Source: Corynebacterium uropygiale
GTDB lineage: Bacteria; Actinomycetota; Actinomycetes; Mycobacteriales; Mycobacteriaceae
DNA: 64,000 nt
Direction of reading: 5' to 3'
NCBI RefSeq assembly: GCF_021568315.1
Contig: NZ_JAKGSI010000004.1
Coordinates: 327,164 to 391,163 of the forward strand
A program made the translations under genes and the position numbers. This document shows positions 15,803 through 25,301 of the stretch, one piece after another. The notes beneath the pieces were generated by a model that saw only the letters and a program-made list of their open reading frames with translations, was not told where the DNA came from and made no database searches. Position 1 is the stretch's first letter. Every line of letters starts with the position of its first letter.

Positions 15803-18800
15803 GTGCCCAGGCCCCACGCCTACCCCCTGCTCAGCGCCCAGCCAGGAATCTGGTGGGATTGCCGCCTCGAAGGCGACACCTCGCAGCTCTACACCGTCGC
15901 CCGCGCCACGAGCATCACCGGGGACTGGGACCCCGCCCGCTTCCGCGAGGCCCTCCGCCGCACCCTCGAGGAATGCCCTGCCCTTGGCACCCGCTTCCTC
16001 CTCGACGAGGACGCCCTCCCCCAGCAGGTCCCGGGCGCCCACCCGCCGGCCGAGCTGGAGGAAGTGGACCTCCGCCGGGAGGCCGACCCGCGCGCCGCCG
16101 CCCTGGCCCTCGCCCGCGCCCGGCGCGACGAGCCCCTCGACCTCACCGGGGAGGAGCCGCTCTACCGGATGCTCCTCGCCCGCGTCGGGGAGGCGGAGTG
16201 GGTGTGGGTCCAGCAATACAGCCACCTCCTCGTCGACGGCTGGAGCATCGACGCCCTCGCGCGCCGCTGCGCCCACCACTACACCGCCCTCGAGCGCTGC
16301 CGCGCACCCCGCCGCTCCCCCTGGCGCTCCACCCTGCCCGAGCTCCTCGACGCGGAGCAGGCCTACCTCCACAGCGAGCAGGCCGAGGCCGACCGCTCCT
16401 GGTGGGCCGAGTCCCTCTCCTCCTTCCCGCCCCACGAGGGCCCGACGCTCCCGCCCACCGCCTACTCCCGGCACTACCGGGTGAGCCTCGACGACGCGGA
16501 CACCCGGCGCCTCGATGCCCTCGCCACCGCCGCCGGCGACGGCGCCACCTGGGTCGATGCGCTCCAGGGCCTCGTCGCCGCGTGGGAGGCCCGGGCACTC
16601 GGCCCGGGCACGCCGCTCACCGTCGGGCTGCCGTGGATGCGCCGCGGCAGCCGCCTCAGCGCCCGCACCCCGCTGCCCCAGGTGGCGGTGCTCCCCGCCT
16701 GCGTGGAACTGCGCCCCGAGGACACCGTCCTCACGATCATCCGCCGCCTCGCCGCCACCGCCCAGCGCACCCGCGAGCACGGCCGCATCCGCCCGGAGGA
16801 GATCTCCCGCCTCGCGCGCGAGGGCGGGGTCCGCGCCGGCGGCGAGCCGCTCGCCCGGATCGGGCTCAACGCCAAGCTCTACGACGGCGAGCTCCACTTC
16901 GGCTCCGCGGCCGTGGGCCGGACGGAGGACATCGCGAACGGGCCGGTCAGCGAGGTGGAGTACGCGCTCTCCCGCCCCGGTGAGGGGGAAGAGGCCCGCG
17001 TCCTCATCGAGGCCCAGGCCCACCCGGAGCGCTACGGGGAGGAGGCGCTCGCGGAGCGGACCGAGTCGCTCGGGCGCTGGCTGCGTCGGGTTCTCCGCGC
17101 GCGCGAGGACGCTCCCCTCGCCCGGGTGAGCCAGCTGCCTGCCGTCGTCGAGTCCCGCCTCGAGGCGGCGGAGCGCACCCCGAGCTCCCCGCTCCTCGGG
17201 CCCGCCTCCCGCGTGCCGACGCCCGTCCTCACCGCCAATGACCTCGACACCGCCCTCGACCGCCGCGCCCGCCTCAGCCCGGACGCCCCCGCGCTCAGCG
17301 ACGCCCACGAGACCCTCTCCTGCGGCGAGGTGGCCGCCCGCGTCAACCGCACCGCGCGGGCTCTCCGCGCGCGCGGGGTGCGGGAGGGGAGCATCGTGGC
17401 GGTGCAGCTTCGCCGCTCGGTGGAGTTCCCGCTGTACGCGGCGGCGATCATCCGCCTCGGCGCGGTGCTCCAACCCATCGACGCCCACACCACCCCCGCG
17501 CGCGTGGAGCAGGTGCTGGGCGACACGCAGCCGCAGCTCCTCATCGACGACGACCTCGCCGCGGAACTGCGCTCGGAGTGCGCGAGGCCGGGCCGCTGGT
17601 CCGGGGAGCCGCTGAGCGGCCACGCCCCGGCGGAGGCCCCGGTCTATGTCATTCACACGTCGGGTTCGACGGGCCGGCCGAAGGGCGTCGTGTGCCGGCG
17701 CTCGGGGCTGGCCGGGCTCATGCGGGCGCACGCGGAGCTTGGGCACGGGGCGCTCGCGGAGGCGGCCGGGGAGCCGGTCCGCGCGCTGCACACGGCCTCC
17801 TTCTCCTTCGACTCCTCCTGGGACATGCTCATGTGGCTGTGGCTCGGCGGCCACGTCCACGTGTGCACCGACGCCCAGCGCCGCGACCCCGAGGACATCA
17901 TCGCCCTCGTCCGCCGGTGGAAGGCCCAGGCCATGGACGTCACGCCGACCCTCGCGGAGCAGCTCCTCGACGCCGGCCTCTGCGAGCCGGGCCAGCCGCA
18001 GCTCGGCACCTTCATGATCGGCGGGGAGGCCGCCTCCCCCGCCCTGTGGGAGCGGCTGCGCGCCTGGCAGGAGGCCGCCGCCCCCGGCGAATTCCGCCGC
18101 GCCCTCAACTACTACGGCCCCTCCGAGACGACGGTCGACGCGGTGGGGTGCAGCGTGGACAGTACGCCGGCCCCGGTCATCGGGAAGCCGATCCCCGGGG
18201 TGACCTGCCGGGTGCTCGGACCCTTCGGCCAGCGGGTGGCCCCCGGCGAAGAGGGGGAGCTTTTCATCGGTGGGGCGCTCGTCGGCGCGGGATACCTCGG
18301 CCAGCCGGAGAAGACAGCGGAGCGCTTCCTCCCCGACCCCTACGCGCCCGGGGAGACCCTCTACCGCACGGGCGACCGCGTGCGCTGGGTGGAGGCCGGG
18401 GATTCCACCCTGCTCATTGACTTCCTCGGCCGCGTTGACCAGCAGGTTCAGATCCGCGGCTACCGCGTGGAGCCGGAAGAGGTCCGCCACCGCGTGGAGG
18501 AGGTGAGCGGGCGGGTGGCGGCCGTCGTGCCGCGGAAGCAGGGTTCGACGACGAGCCTCGTCGCCTACCTCGTCCTCCCCGAGAGCGAGGAGTGGGATGC
18601 GGCCGCCCTGCGGGAGAAGCTCGCCGGGGCGCTGCCCGACTACATGGTCCCCCAGTACATGGTCCGCGTCCCGGCGCTCCCGATGACGGTCAATGGGAAG
18701 CTCAACGTCGCCGAGCTGCCCGAGCCGGAGGTGGAGGTTGCCGGCGCGGCGGCCCGCACCCCGGAGGAGGAGGCCCTCTGCGCCGCGATGGCGGGGGCGC

Positions 18801-21800
18801 TCGGCCTCAGCTCCTACCCGGCGGACGGGGACTTCTTCACCCTCGGCGGGGACTCCGTCAGCGCGATGGCCGTGTGCAGCCGCCTGCGCGCCGACGGCTG
18901 GCAGCTCAAGCCCCGCGACATCTTCCACCACCCGCGGCCCCAGGCCCTCGCCGGGGCGCTGCGCCGCCGGGAGGAGGCCCCCTCCCTCGCCCGCCGAGTG
19001 TGGGGAAAAGTGCACCCCCTGCCTATTTTGCAGCGTTTCGCGGCCGCGGAGGCCGCCGCCGGCGCCCTCCCCCACTACGATCACGCGGTGCTCGTGAGCC
19101 TCGCCGGCCTGCTCCCCGACCGCGCGGAGGCGGAGGAGGCCCGCGCCCGCCTCACCGACGCCTGCGCCGCGCTCCTGCGCGTCCACCCGGTCCTCTGCGC
19201 GCGGTGGGCGGAGGGCACCCTCCTCGTGCCGCGCCCGGAGGAGGCCGCCGCCCGCGCCACCGACGCCGTCTGCCTCCACGAGGCCTCCCCCGATGAGGCC
19301 CTCGACCTCGCCCGCGCGCAGCTCGACCCCCGCGAGGGCCGCTGCCTCTGCCTCGTCTACTCCCCCGCGGAGCAGCTCCTCGTCCTCTGCGCCCACCACC
19401 TCGTCATCGACGCGGTCTCCTGGCGGATCCTCCTCGACGGGCTCCGCGACGCCCTTGCCGGCCGGCCCCTCGCGGAGGAGGGCACCACGCTGCTCGAGTG
19501 GTCCGAGGCCCTCGCGCGCGCGGAGAACGGAGAGCAGGGATGGACAGGCTCGTGCCGACGCGGCGACGCCCGGCGCGCCCTCCTCCACCTGCCGCCGCTG
19601 CCCGCGGAGGGGAGTGAATCGTGGCTGCTCGGGGGCCTGTTGTGGGCGCGGGAGCGGGCGGGGCTCGCGGGCCCCGGCGCCGCGCCGATCATCCTCGAGA
19701 CCCACGGCCGGCACCCGGAGTGGCTGGGCGCGGCCGGCGAGTCCGCGGACCTCAGCAGCACAGTGGGGTGGCTCACCGCGGAGAATCCCGTGGAGGTCGC
19801 CGCCCCGGAGGACCCCTCCGCCCCGGCCGCCTGGGAGTTCGCGGCGCGCGAGGCCATCCACCGCGTCACGCACCGCCCGCCGGCCGAGCACTGCCCCGGC
19901 ACCCCGGTGGCCCCCTGCTTGCTGCTCAACATCCTCGCCTCCGCCCCCGAGGCCGCCTCCGCCTCCGCCCCCGCCGGCTCCCCGCTGCGCCGCCCGGGCG
20001 CCTTCGCGCAGGGCCTCGCCGTGCGCATGGGTGAGGAGGTACCGCTCAGCGCGCCGGTGGAGGTCAACGCCTTCGTGGGTGCGGAGGGCGTCGACGTCGA
20101 GTGGCTGTGGGACCCGCGCGCGGTGGACGCGGCGGGGGTCGACGCCTGGCACGGCGCCCTCGCCTCCTGGTGCGAGCAGAACGCCTCCACCCCGCGCTGG
20201 GCCGTCCCGGTGCCCTCCGAGTGCGCGGGCGTGGAGCTCAGCGCCGCGGACCTCCACCGCGCGCTCGAGGAGTACGGGGAGGTCCTCGGGGTTCTGCCGC
20301 TCAGCCCGCTGCAGCGCGGCATCCTCTTCGAGCACGCACTGAGCGGGGCGTACACCTCCGTCACCACGGTGGATCTCCGCGAGGCCGCCCCCGAGCTGCT
20401 GGCCTCCGGCCCGCTTGCCCCCGACGCCCTGCGCCGGGCCCTGCGCCGGGTGCTTCTGCGCAACCCGCAGCTCGGCGCGCGTTTCCGCAGTGACCTTGGG
20501 CCCCAGCCGGTGCAGGTCATCCCCGCCGAGCCCGGGGAGGTGCCGGTGACAGAGGAGCCGGAGGGGCGCCTAGCGGAGGTGGAGTCGGAGGAGCACGGCT
20601 ACCGCTTTGACGTCGCGCGGGAGCTTCTTCTCCGCGCGCGCGTGGTGGGCGGGAGCGTGCTCGTGCTCAGCGTCCACCACCTGGTCATTGATGGGTGGTC
20701 GACGGGGCTGCTCGTCCAGGAGCTGCTCACCGCCCTCCGCGGGGAGCCCGAGGACGCGGCGGGCCCGGCGGATCCCCGGGCGGTCGTGCGCGCCTACCAG
20801 CAGGCGGTGATCGCCTCCCGGCCCACCCGGGAGGAGGTGGAGCAGCTCGTCGAGGAGCTCCAGGACGCCCCGAGCACCCTCCTCGGCGTGGAGGGCGCCA
20901 GCGGCACCCGCGGCACCCACCGCACGCGCAGCGCCCTCGAGGACCTGCGCTCCGTGCGCCGTCCCGCCCCCGAGGGGCTCGGCGCCCAGCTGTCTCGCTG
21001 CGGGCTCACGCTCGCCTCCGCGGTGGACCTCGCGTTCTGCGCCACCCTCGGCGAGTTCTGCGGCCAGACCGAGGTCGTCCACGGCACCACCGACGCCGGC
21101 CGCACCGAGGACACCGCCTCCCTCATTGGTCTCTTCTCCACCACCTACCCCGTGCGGTGCGCCCTCGACCCAGACCGGACCCTCTCCGCCCAAGCCGCCG
21201 ACTTCCAGCGGGCCCAGGCCTCCCGGCGCGGCTCGCTCTCGCGGGTGGGTCTCGACGAGCTCGCGGCCGAGGGGATTCCCGTCGCGGAGCTCTTCTCCGC
21301 GCTGCTCGTCGTCGAAAACACCCCGCAGGAGGGCACCGCGGGCGTGCGCAACACGGGATTCACGCACTACCCGCTCACGGTGCTTGTTCTGCCCGGCGCG
21401 CCCGGGGAGGAGGCGCAGCTCATCGCGGAGTATGACCCGGGGGTGGTCGATGGCGCCGCCGTCCTCGAGCACCTGTGCGCCTACCTGGCGGAGCTCGGCA
21501 CCCCGGGGGAGCGCCCCCTGCGCGCGCTGAGCACCACCCCCGCCCAGCCGCTGCGCGGCGAGGAGGTCGCGCTGCCCGAGGAGACCCTCGTGCAGTGGAC
21601 CCTGCGGGAGCTCGAACGCTCCCCCGAGGCGACGGCCCTCCTCGACGCGACGCAGCAGCTCAGCGCCGGGGAGATGGCCCGGACCGTCCGCCGCTGGGCG
21701 CGGGTTCTCCGCGCGCGCGGGGTGGGGCGCGGCGACGTGGTGAGCGTCGAGATCCCCCGCTCCGCGGACAGCGTGCTTGCCGCGCACGCGATCTGGCTGG

Positions 21801-24061
21801 CCGGCGCCATCTACCAGCCGATCGACCCGGACACCCCCGAATCCCGGGCGCGCGTCCTCCGGGAGGACTCCGGCGCCCGTGTGCGGATCACCCCCGCGTT
21901 CCTCGAGGAGATGCGCGCGGGGGAGGCCGACGCCCCGCTGCCCGGCCCGCGCCCCGAGGACACCGCCTACCTCCTCCACACCTCCGGCTCGACGGGCCGC
22001 CCGAAGGGGGTGCGCGTGGGGCACCGGGCGCTGCTCAACCGCGTCGCGTGGATGCAGGCCCAGTACCCGATCGGCCCCGAGGACCGGGTGCTCCACAAGA
22101 CCGACAGCGGCTTCGACGTCTCCCTCTGGGAGCTCACCTGGCCATTCATCGCGGGGGCGAGCCTCGCGGTGCTGCCGGCCGGGGAGCACCGGGATCCACT
22201 GGCCATCGCGCGGGCTCTCCGCGCGGGCGTGACGGTGTGCCACTTTGTGCCCTCCATGCTGCGGGCCTTCACCCAGCAGCTCGCGGACACCGGCGCCGAG
22301 CCCCTCCCCTCCCTCCGGCACGTCATCTGCTCCGGCGAGGCCCTCGACGCCCGCGACGTCGAGGCGCTGCGCCACCTCGCCCCCGCCGCCGCGGTCCACA
22401 ATCTCTATGGGCCGACGGAGGCCGCCATCGACGTCACCTGGTACGACTGCCCCGCCGACGCCCCCGCCGGCCCGGTGCCCCTCGGCCGCCCCGTGTGGAA
22501 CACCGAGCTGTGGGTGCTCGACCCGTGGGGCCGGCCGACCCCGGAGGGCGCCCCGGGCGAGCTGTATATCGGCGGGGTGCAGCTCGCGGAGGGCTATCAC
22601 GAGCAGCCGGAGCGCACCGCCGAGGCCTTCCGTCGCGACCTTCTCGACGGCACCCGCCGCCTCTACCGCACGGGCGACATCGTCCTGCGCCGCGGGGATC
22701 AGCTCCACTACCTGGGCCGACGCGATGACCAGGTGAAGATCCGCGGGCAGCGCATCGAGCTCGGCGAGGTCCGCGCCCTCCTCAGCTCCTGCCCGGCGGT
22801 GGCGGACGTGACCGTCGGCCTCGTGGACGGGGAGCTCGCCGCCTGGTGGGTCCCCGCCCCCGCCGGATCCTCCCCGCTGAGCCCGCCGGAGTGGGCGCGG
22901 CAGCACTGCCCGCGCGCCGCCCTGCCCTCCTTCTGGGCGGAGATCCCCGCCCTGCCGCTCACCGCGGCAGGCAAGGTGAACCGCGCCCAGCTGCCCACCC
23001 CGACGCGCCCCGCCGCCGATCACCCCGGCGCGGAGTTCGCCGCCCCGCAGTCCGAGCTCGAGCGCGCGATCGCCCGGGCCATGGCGGAGGTGCTCGGCTG
23101 CGCGCCGGAGAGCCTCAGCTGTCTGGACAACTTCTTCGACCGGGGCGGGCACTCCCTCGCCGCGATCCAGATGTCCGGATCCCTGCGCCGGACGCTCGGC
23201 ACCGAGGTGGGCGTCGGCCTCATCATGCAGCACCCGACGGTGCGGGGCCTCGCGCGCGCCCTCGAGCTCCGGGCGGAGCGCCCCCAGGACCCGAGCCTCG
23301 CCGCGGAGGCCGCCCACTCCGAGCTCCTCTGGCTCGCCGAGCCCGCCCCCGAGGCCGCCGACGGCCCCCTCGTCTGCCTCCACCCGGCGAGCGGTTTCGG
23401 CTGGCAGTACGCCCCGCTCGCGACGCACGCCCCGCGCGGCGGAGTCCTCGCGATCCAATCCCCCGATGAGCAGGGCGCCCTCGCCCAGGCGGAGACGCTC
23501 GCGGACATCGTCGAGCACGACACGGAGCTTCTCCGCGCGCACAGCCACGGCCCTTACCGGCTGCTCGGCTACTCGCTCGGCGGGCTCGTGGCGATCGGGA
23601 TGGCGGAGGCTCTCCGCGCGCGCGGGGAGGAGGTGGAGTTCGTGGGGCTCATCGACACCTACCCCGCCCAGTGCCAGGACTGGGGCGAGGCCCCCGACCC
23701 GGAGGAGGTGGAGGCCGAGCGCCTCGCGATGCTCCGCGACGGGATCGCCCCCGAGCAGGCCGAGCGGATCATCGCGAACTACGCGCGCTCCTTCGCCCTC
23801 ATGGCCGACGCCGCCGACGCCGCCGACGCCGCCGCCTCCCCCGCGGGCTACAGTGGGCCGGTCGACCTGTTCATCGCCCGCCGCACCCTGCCGGAGGGCT
23901 TCGACCCGCTCGGCTCCTGGGCCGAGGTCGGCGTGTGGGACGTGCGCGCCCATGAGCTGGATTGCAGCCACATGGACGTCCTCTCCCCGGAGCACGCCGG
24001 GGAGGTCGTCCCCCTCATCCTTCAGGCCCTTGACCAGGAAGGACGGTCCGCCCGTGCCTAA
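15803..24061 (+). CDS. Catecholate siderophore NRPS, C-A-PCP-E-C-A-PCP-TE
   Basis: This is a 2752-residue synthetase. GTG 15803 is chosen because AAAGGA lies seven bases upstream; GTG 15773 has no such site. Domains in order: C1 (SHLLVDG at about 141; the first His of HHxxxDG is Ser but the catalytic second His is kept), A1 (TSGSTG at 619), PCP1 (Ser 1018), an epimerisation domain (HHLVIDAVSWR at 1198), C2 (HHLVIDG at 1625), A2 (TSGSTG at 2060), PCP2 (Ser 2451) and thioesterase (GYSLGG, Ser 2591). By eye the A2 pocket reads DVWHISLID, the serine code. A1 reads about DSWDMGYVD, whose acidic residues suggest a cationic amino acid. VabF of vanchrobactin synthesis has the same domain order. Expected product: DHB-D-X-L-Ser, possibly trimerised to a trilactone by the thioesterase. 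Confidence 0.92.
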   Translation: MPRPHAYPLLSAQPGIWWDCRLEGDTSQLYTVARATSITGDWDPARFREALRRTLEECPALGTRFLLDEDALPQQVPGAHPPAELEEVDLRREADPRAAALALARARRDEPLDLTGEEPLYRMLLARVGEAEWVWVQQYSHLLVDGWSIDALARRCAHHYTALERCRAPRRSPWRSTLPELLDAEQAYLHSEQAEADRSWWAESLSSFPPHEGPTLPPTAYSRHYRVSLDDADTRRLDALATAAGDGATWVDALQGLVAAWEARALGPGTPLTVGLPWMRRGSRLSARTPLPQVAVLPACVELRPEDTVLTIIRRLAATAQRTREHGRIRPEEISRLAREGGVRAGGEPLARIGLNAKLYDGELHFGSAAVGRTEDIANGPVSEVEYALSRPGEGEEARVLIEAQAHPERYGEEALAERTESLGRWLRRVLRAREDAPLARVSQLPAVVESRLEAAERTPSSPLLGPASRVPTPVLTANDLDTALDRRARLSPDAPALSDAHETLSCGEVAARVNRTARALRARGVREGSIVAVQLRRSVEFPLYAAAIIRLGAVLQPIDAHTTPARVEQVLGDTQPQLLIDDDLAAELRSECARPGRWSGEPLSGHAPAEAPVYVIHTSGSTGRPKGVVCRRSGLAGLMRAHAELGHGALAEAAGEPVRALHTASFSFDSSWDMLMWLWLGGHVHVCTDAQRRDPEDIIALVRRWKAQAMDVTPTLAEQLLDAGLCEPGQPQLGTFMIGGEAASPALWERLRAWQEAAAPGEFRRALNYYGPSETTVDAVGCSVDSTPAPVIGKPIPGVTCRVLGPFGQRVAPGEEGELFIGGALVGAGYLGQPEKTAERFLPDPYAPGETLYRTGDRVRWVEAGDSTLLIDFLGRVDQQVQIRGYRVEPEEVRHRVEEVSGRVAAVVPRKQGSTTSLVAYLVLPESEEWDAAALREKLAGALPDYMVPQYMVRVPALPMTVNGKLNVAELPEPEVEVAGAAARTPEEEALCAAMAGALGLSSYPADGDFFTLGGDSVSAMAVCSRLRADGWQLKPRDIFHHPRPQALAGALRRREEAPSLARRVWGKVHPLPILQRFAAAEAAAGALPHYDHAVLVSLAGLLPDRAEAEEARARLTDACAALLRVHPVLCARWAEGTLLVPRPEEAAARATDAVCLHEASPDEALDLARAQLDPREGRCLCLVYSPAEQLLVLCAHHLVIDAVSWRILLDGLRDALAGRPLAEEGTTLLEWSEALARAENGEQGWTGSCRRGDARRALLHLPPLPAEGSESWLLGGLLWARERAGLAGPGAAPIILETHGRHPEWLGAAGESADLSSTVGWLTAENPVEVAAPEDPSAPAAWEFAAREAIHRVTHRPPAEHCPGTPVAPCLLLNILASAPEAASASAPAGSPLRRPGAFAQGLAVRMGEEVPLSAPVEVNAFVGAEGVDVEWLWDPRAVDAAGVDAWHGALASWCEQNASTPRWAVPVPSECAGVELSAADLHRALEEYGEVLGVLPLSPLQRGILFEHALSGAYTSVTTVDLREAAPELLASGPLAPDALRRALRRVLLRNPQLGARFRSDLGPQPVQVIPAEPGEVPVTEEPEGRLAEVESEEHGYRFDVARELLLRARVVGGSVLVLSVHHLVIDGWSTGLLVQELLTALRGEPEDAAGPADPRAVVRAYQQAVIASRPTREEVEQLVEELQDAPSTLLGVEGASGTRGTHRTRSALEDLRSVRRPAPEGLGAQLSRCGLTLASAVDLAFCATLGEFCGQTEVVHGTTDAGRTEDTASLIGLFSTTYPVRCALDPDRTLSAQAADFQRAQASRRGSLSRVGLDELAAEGIPVAELFSALLVVENTPQEGTAGVRNTGFTHYPLTVLVLPGAPGEEAQLIAEYDPGVVDGAAVLEHLCAYLAELGTPGERPLRALSTTPAQPLRGEEVALPEETLVQWTLRELERSPEATALLDATQQLSAGEMARTVRRWARVLRARGVGRGDVVSVEIPRSADSVLAAHAIWLAGAIYQPIDPDTPESRARVLREDSGARVRITPAFLEEMRAGEADAPLPGPRPEDTAYLLHTSGSTGRPKGVRVGHRALLNRVAWMQAQYPIGPEDRVLHKTDSGFDVSLWELTWPFIAGASLAVLPAGEHRDPLAIARALRAGVTVCHFVPSMLRAFTQQLADTGAEPLPSLRHVICSGEALDARDVEALRHLAPAAAVHNLYGPTEAAIDVTWYDCPADAPAGPVPLGRPVWNTELWVLDPWGRPTPEGAPGELYIGGVQLAEGYHEQPERTAEAFRRDLLDGTRRLYRTGDIVLRRGDQLHYLGRRDDQVKIRGQRIELGEVRALLSSCPAVADVTVGLVDGELAAWWVPAPAGSSPLSPPEWARQHCPRAALPSFWAEIPALPLTAAGKVNRAQLPTPTRPAADHPGAEFAAPQSELERAIARAMAEVLGCAPESLSCLDNFFDRGGHSLAAIQMSGSLRRTLGTEVGVGLIMQHPTVRGLARALELRAERPQDPSLAAEAAHSELLWLAEPAPEAADGPLVCLHPASGFGWQYAPLATHAPRGGVLAIQSPDEQGALAQAETLADIVEHDTELLRAHSHGPYRLLGYSLGGLVAIGMAEALRARGEEVEFVGLIDTYPAQCQDWGEAPDPEEVEAERLAMLRDGIAPEQAERIIANYARSFALMADAADAADAAASPAGYSGPVDLFIARRTLPEGFDPLGSWAEVGVWDVRAHELDCSHMDVLSPEHAGEVVPLILQALDQEGRSARA
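19001..19034. repeat. Palindrome-like repeat inside the NRPS gene, copy 3
   Basis: The stretch GGGGAAAAGTGCACCCCCTG and its continuation align over 35 bases with the terminator palindrome at 3060-3094 (about 27 identities; the core GCACCCCCTGC is exact). Here it is read in frame as about residues 1067-1078, the PCP1-E linker and the first E motif. The right arm no longer pairs well. Confidence 0.6.
23804..23830. repeat. Tandem 9-bp repeat in the thioesterase domain
   Basis: Three exact copies of GCCGACGCC, in frame, encode Ala-Asp-Ala repeats in the lid region of the thioesterase domain. It parallels the 9-bp repeat of the entE-like gene. Confidence 0.75.
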
Positions 24062-25301
24062 GCTTCTGCTTGATCTGTCCCCTTTGCGCAACCGGAATTA
24101 TGCGCGCATCCTCCTCGCTCGGACGATTTCTATCGTCGGCCTGGGGATGCTGGGCGTGGCCATCCCGGTGCAGGTGCAGGACATCACGGGCTCGACGTTC
24201 TCGGTGGGCCTCGTCTCCACGGTGGAGGGGGTGGCGACGTTCATCGGGATGATCGTGGGCGGCAAGGTCGTCGATAGCACCGACCGCCGCCGCGTCATCC
24301 TCCTCTCCCGGCTGCTCGGGGCGCTGTGCTTCGCGGCCCTCGCGGCGAACTCGTGGATCGCGGATCCGCACCTCACGGTGATTCTGCTGGTCGGAGCCAT
24401 CGATGGCTTCTTCGGCGCCTTCGCGACGTCGGCCCTTCTCGCGATCACCCCGGCGCTCGTCTCCGGGAAGCAGCTCGCCGCGGCGGGCGCCCTCAACATG
24501 GCGACGATCCGCCTCGGCACCGTCGCCTCCCCGGCGATCGGCGGCGTGGTCATCGCGCACGCGGGCGTGGGGGTCTGCTATGTCATCGCGACCATCCTCA
24601 CCCTCGTGTGCGTCTCGGTTCTGTGGGGGCTGCCGCCGCTCGAGCCCGCGGCCGGGGAGCACAGCGGCGAGGAGGACCTCCCCTCCGCGCAGGGCTTTCG
24701 CTACATCATTGAGCACCGGCTCATCCTCGCGGTGATCCTCGTCGCCTCGCTGAGCTCCATGATGGGCGGCATCCGCGTGGTCTTCCCCGCGATCACCGCC
24801 CAGAGCTTCGGCGGCGGCCCCGAGCTCACCGGCCTCTTCTTCACGGCGGTGCCGGTGGGCGCGCTCCTCGCGACGGCCTTCTCCGGCTGGTTGGGGCACC
24901 TTCGCCGCCCGCTGCGCACCCTCCTCCTGCTGCTCGAGGCCTCCTTCCTCAGCATCATCGGCTTCGGCGTCATGGCGCTCTACTCCCTGCCGGTCGCCGC
25001 GGCGATGGGCTTCCTTGTCCTCTACGGCGTGCTGAGCTCGTGGGCCGACGTCGTCCAGTTCACCCTCCTCCAGACCGAGACCCCCGACCAGGTGCGCGGC
25101 CGCGTCAACGGCGTGTGGATGGCCCAGGAGGTCTCCGCCGAGTCCCTCGGCGCACTGGGCACGGGCGCCGTCGGCCGGGCGGTGGGCGGTGCCGCCGCCT
25201 CGGTGGTGCTCGGTACCGTCGCCTTTGTGGGCCTGCTGGGCGTTGCCGCAGGCCGATCCATCACTACGGAAGAGCCCGAAGAGCCCGAGGAGAACGCATG
25301 A
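24054..25301 (+). CDS. entS: Siderophore exporter, MFS family (EntS-like)
   Basis: The 415-residue MFS protein has about twelve helices and ends in an acidic tail. Its start (PKLLLDLSPLRNRNYARILLARTISIVGLGMLGVAIPVQV) closely follows EntS, the enterobactin exporter, and the loop GGKVVDSTDRRRVILLSR is the MFS signature between helices 2 and 3. The GTG at 24054 lies inside the last codons of the NRPS gene, with GGAAGGA 11 bases before it. It overlaps the esterase gene by four bases. It should export the finished siderophore. Confidence 0.88.
   Translation: MPKLLLDLSPLRNRNYARILLARTISIVGLGMLGVAIPVQVQDITGSTFSVGLVSTVEGVATFIGMIVGGKVVDSTDRRRVILLSRLLGALCFAALAANSWIADPHLTVILLVGAIDGFFGAFATSALLAITPALVSGKQLAAAGALNMATIRLGTVASPAIGGVVIAHAGVGVCYVIATILTLVCVSVLWGLPPLEPAAGEHSGEEDLPSAQGFRYIIEHRLILAVILVASLSSMMGGIRVVFPAITAQSFGGGPELTGLFFTAVPVGALLATAFSGWLGHLRRPLRTLLLLLEASFLSIIGFGVMALYSLPVAAAMGFLVLYGVLSSWADVVQFTLLQTETPDQVRGRVNGVWMAQEVSAESLGALGTGAVGRAVGGAAASVVLGTVAFVGLLGVAAGRSITTEEPEEPEENA

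Noticed and set aside
15677..20335. 1552-codon open frame antisense to the NRPS gene
   Set aside because: It is a shadow of the high-GC NRPS coding sequence, with low-complexity Gly/Ala/Arg/Glu composition and no recognisable domain.
20570..24091. 1173-codon open frame antisense to the second NRPS module
   Set aside because: Same reason; the sense frame has clear C, A, PCP and TE motifs.
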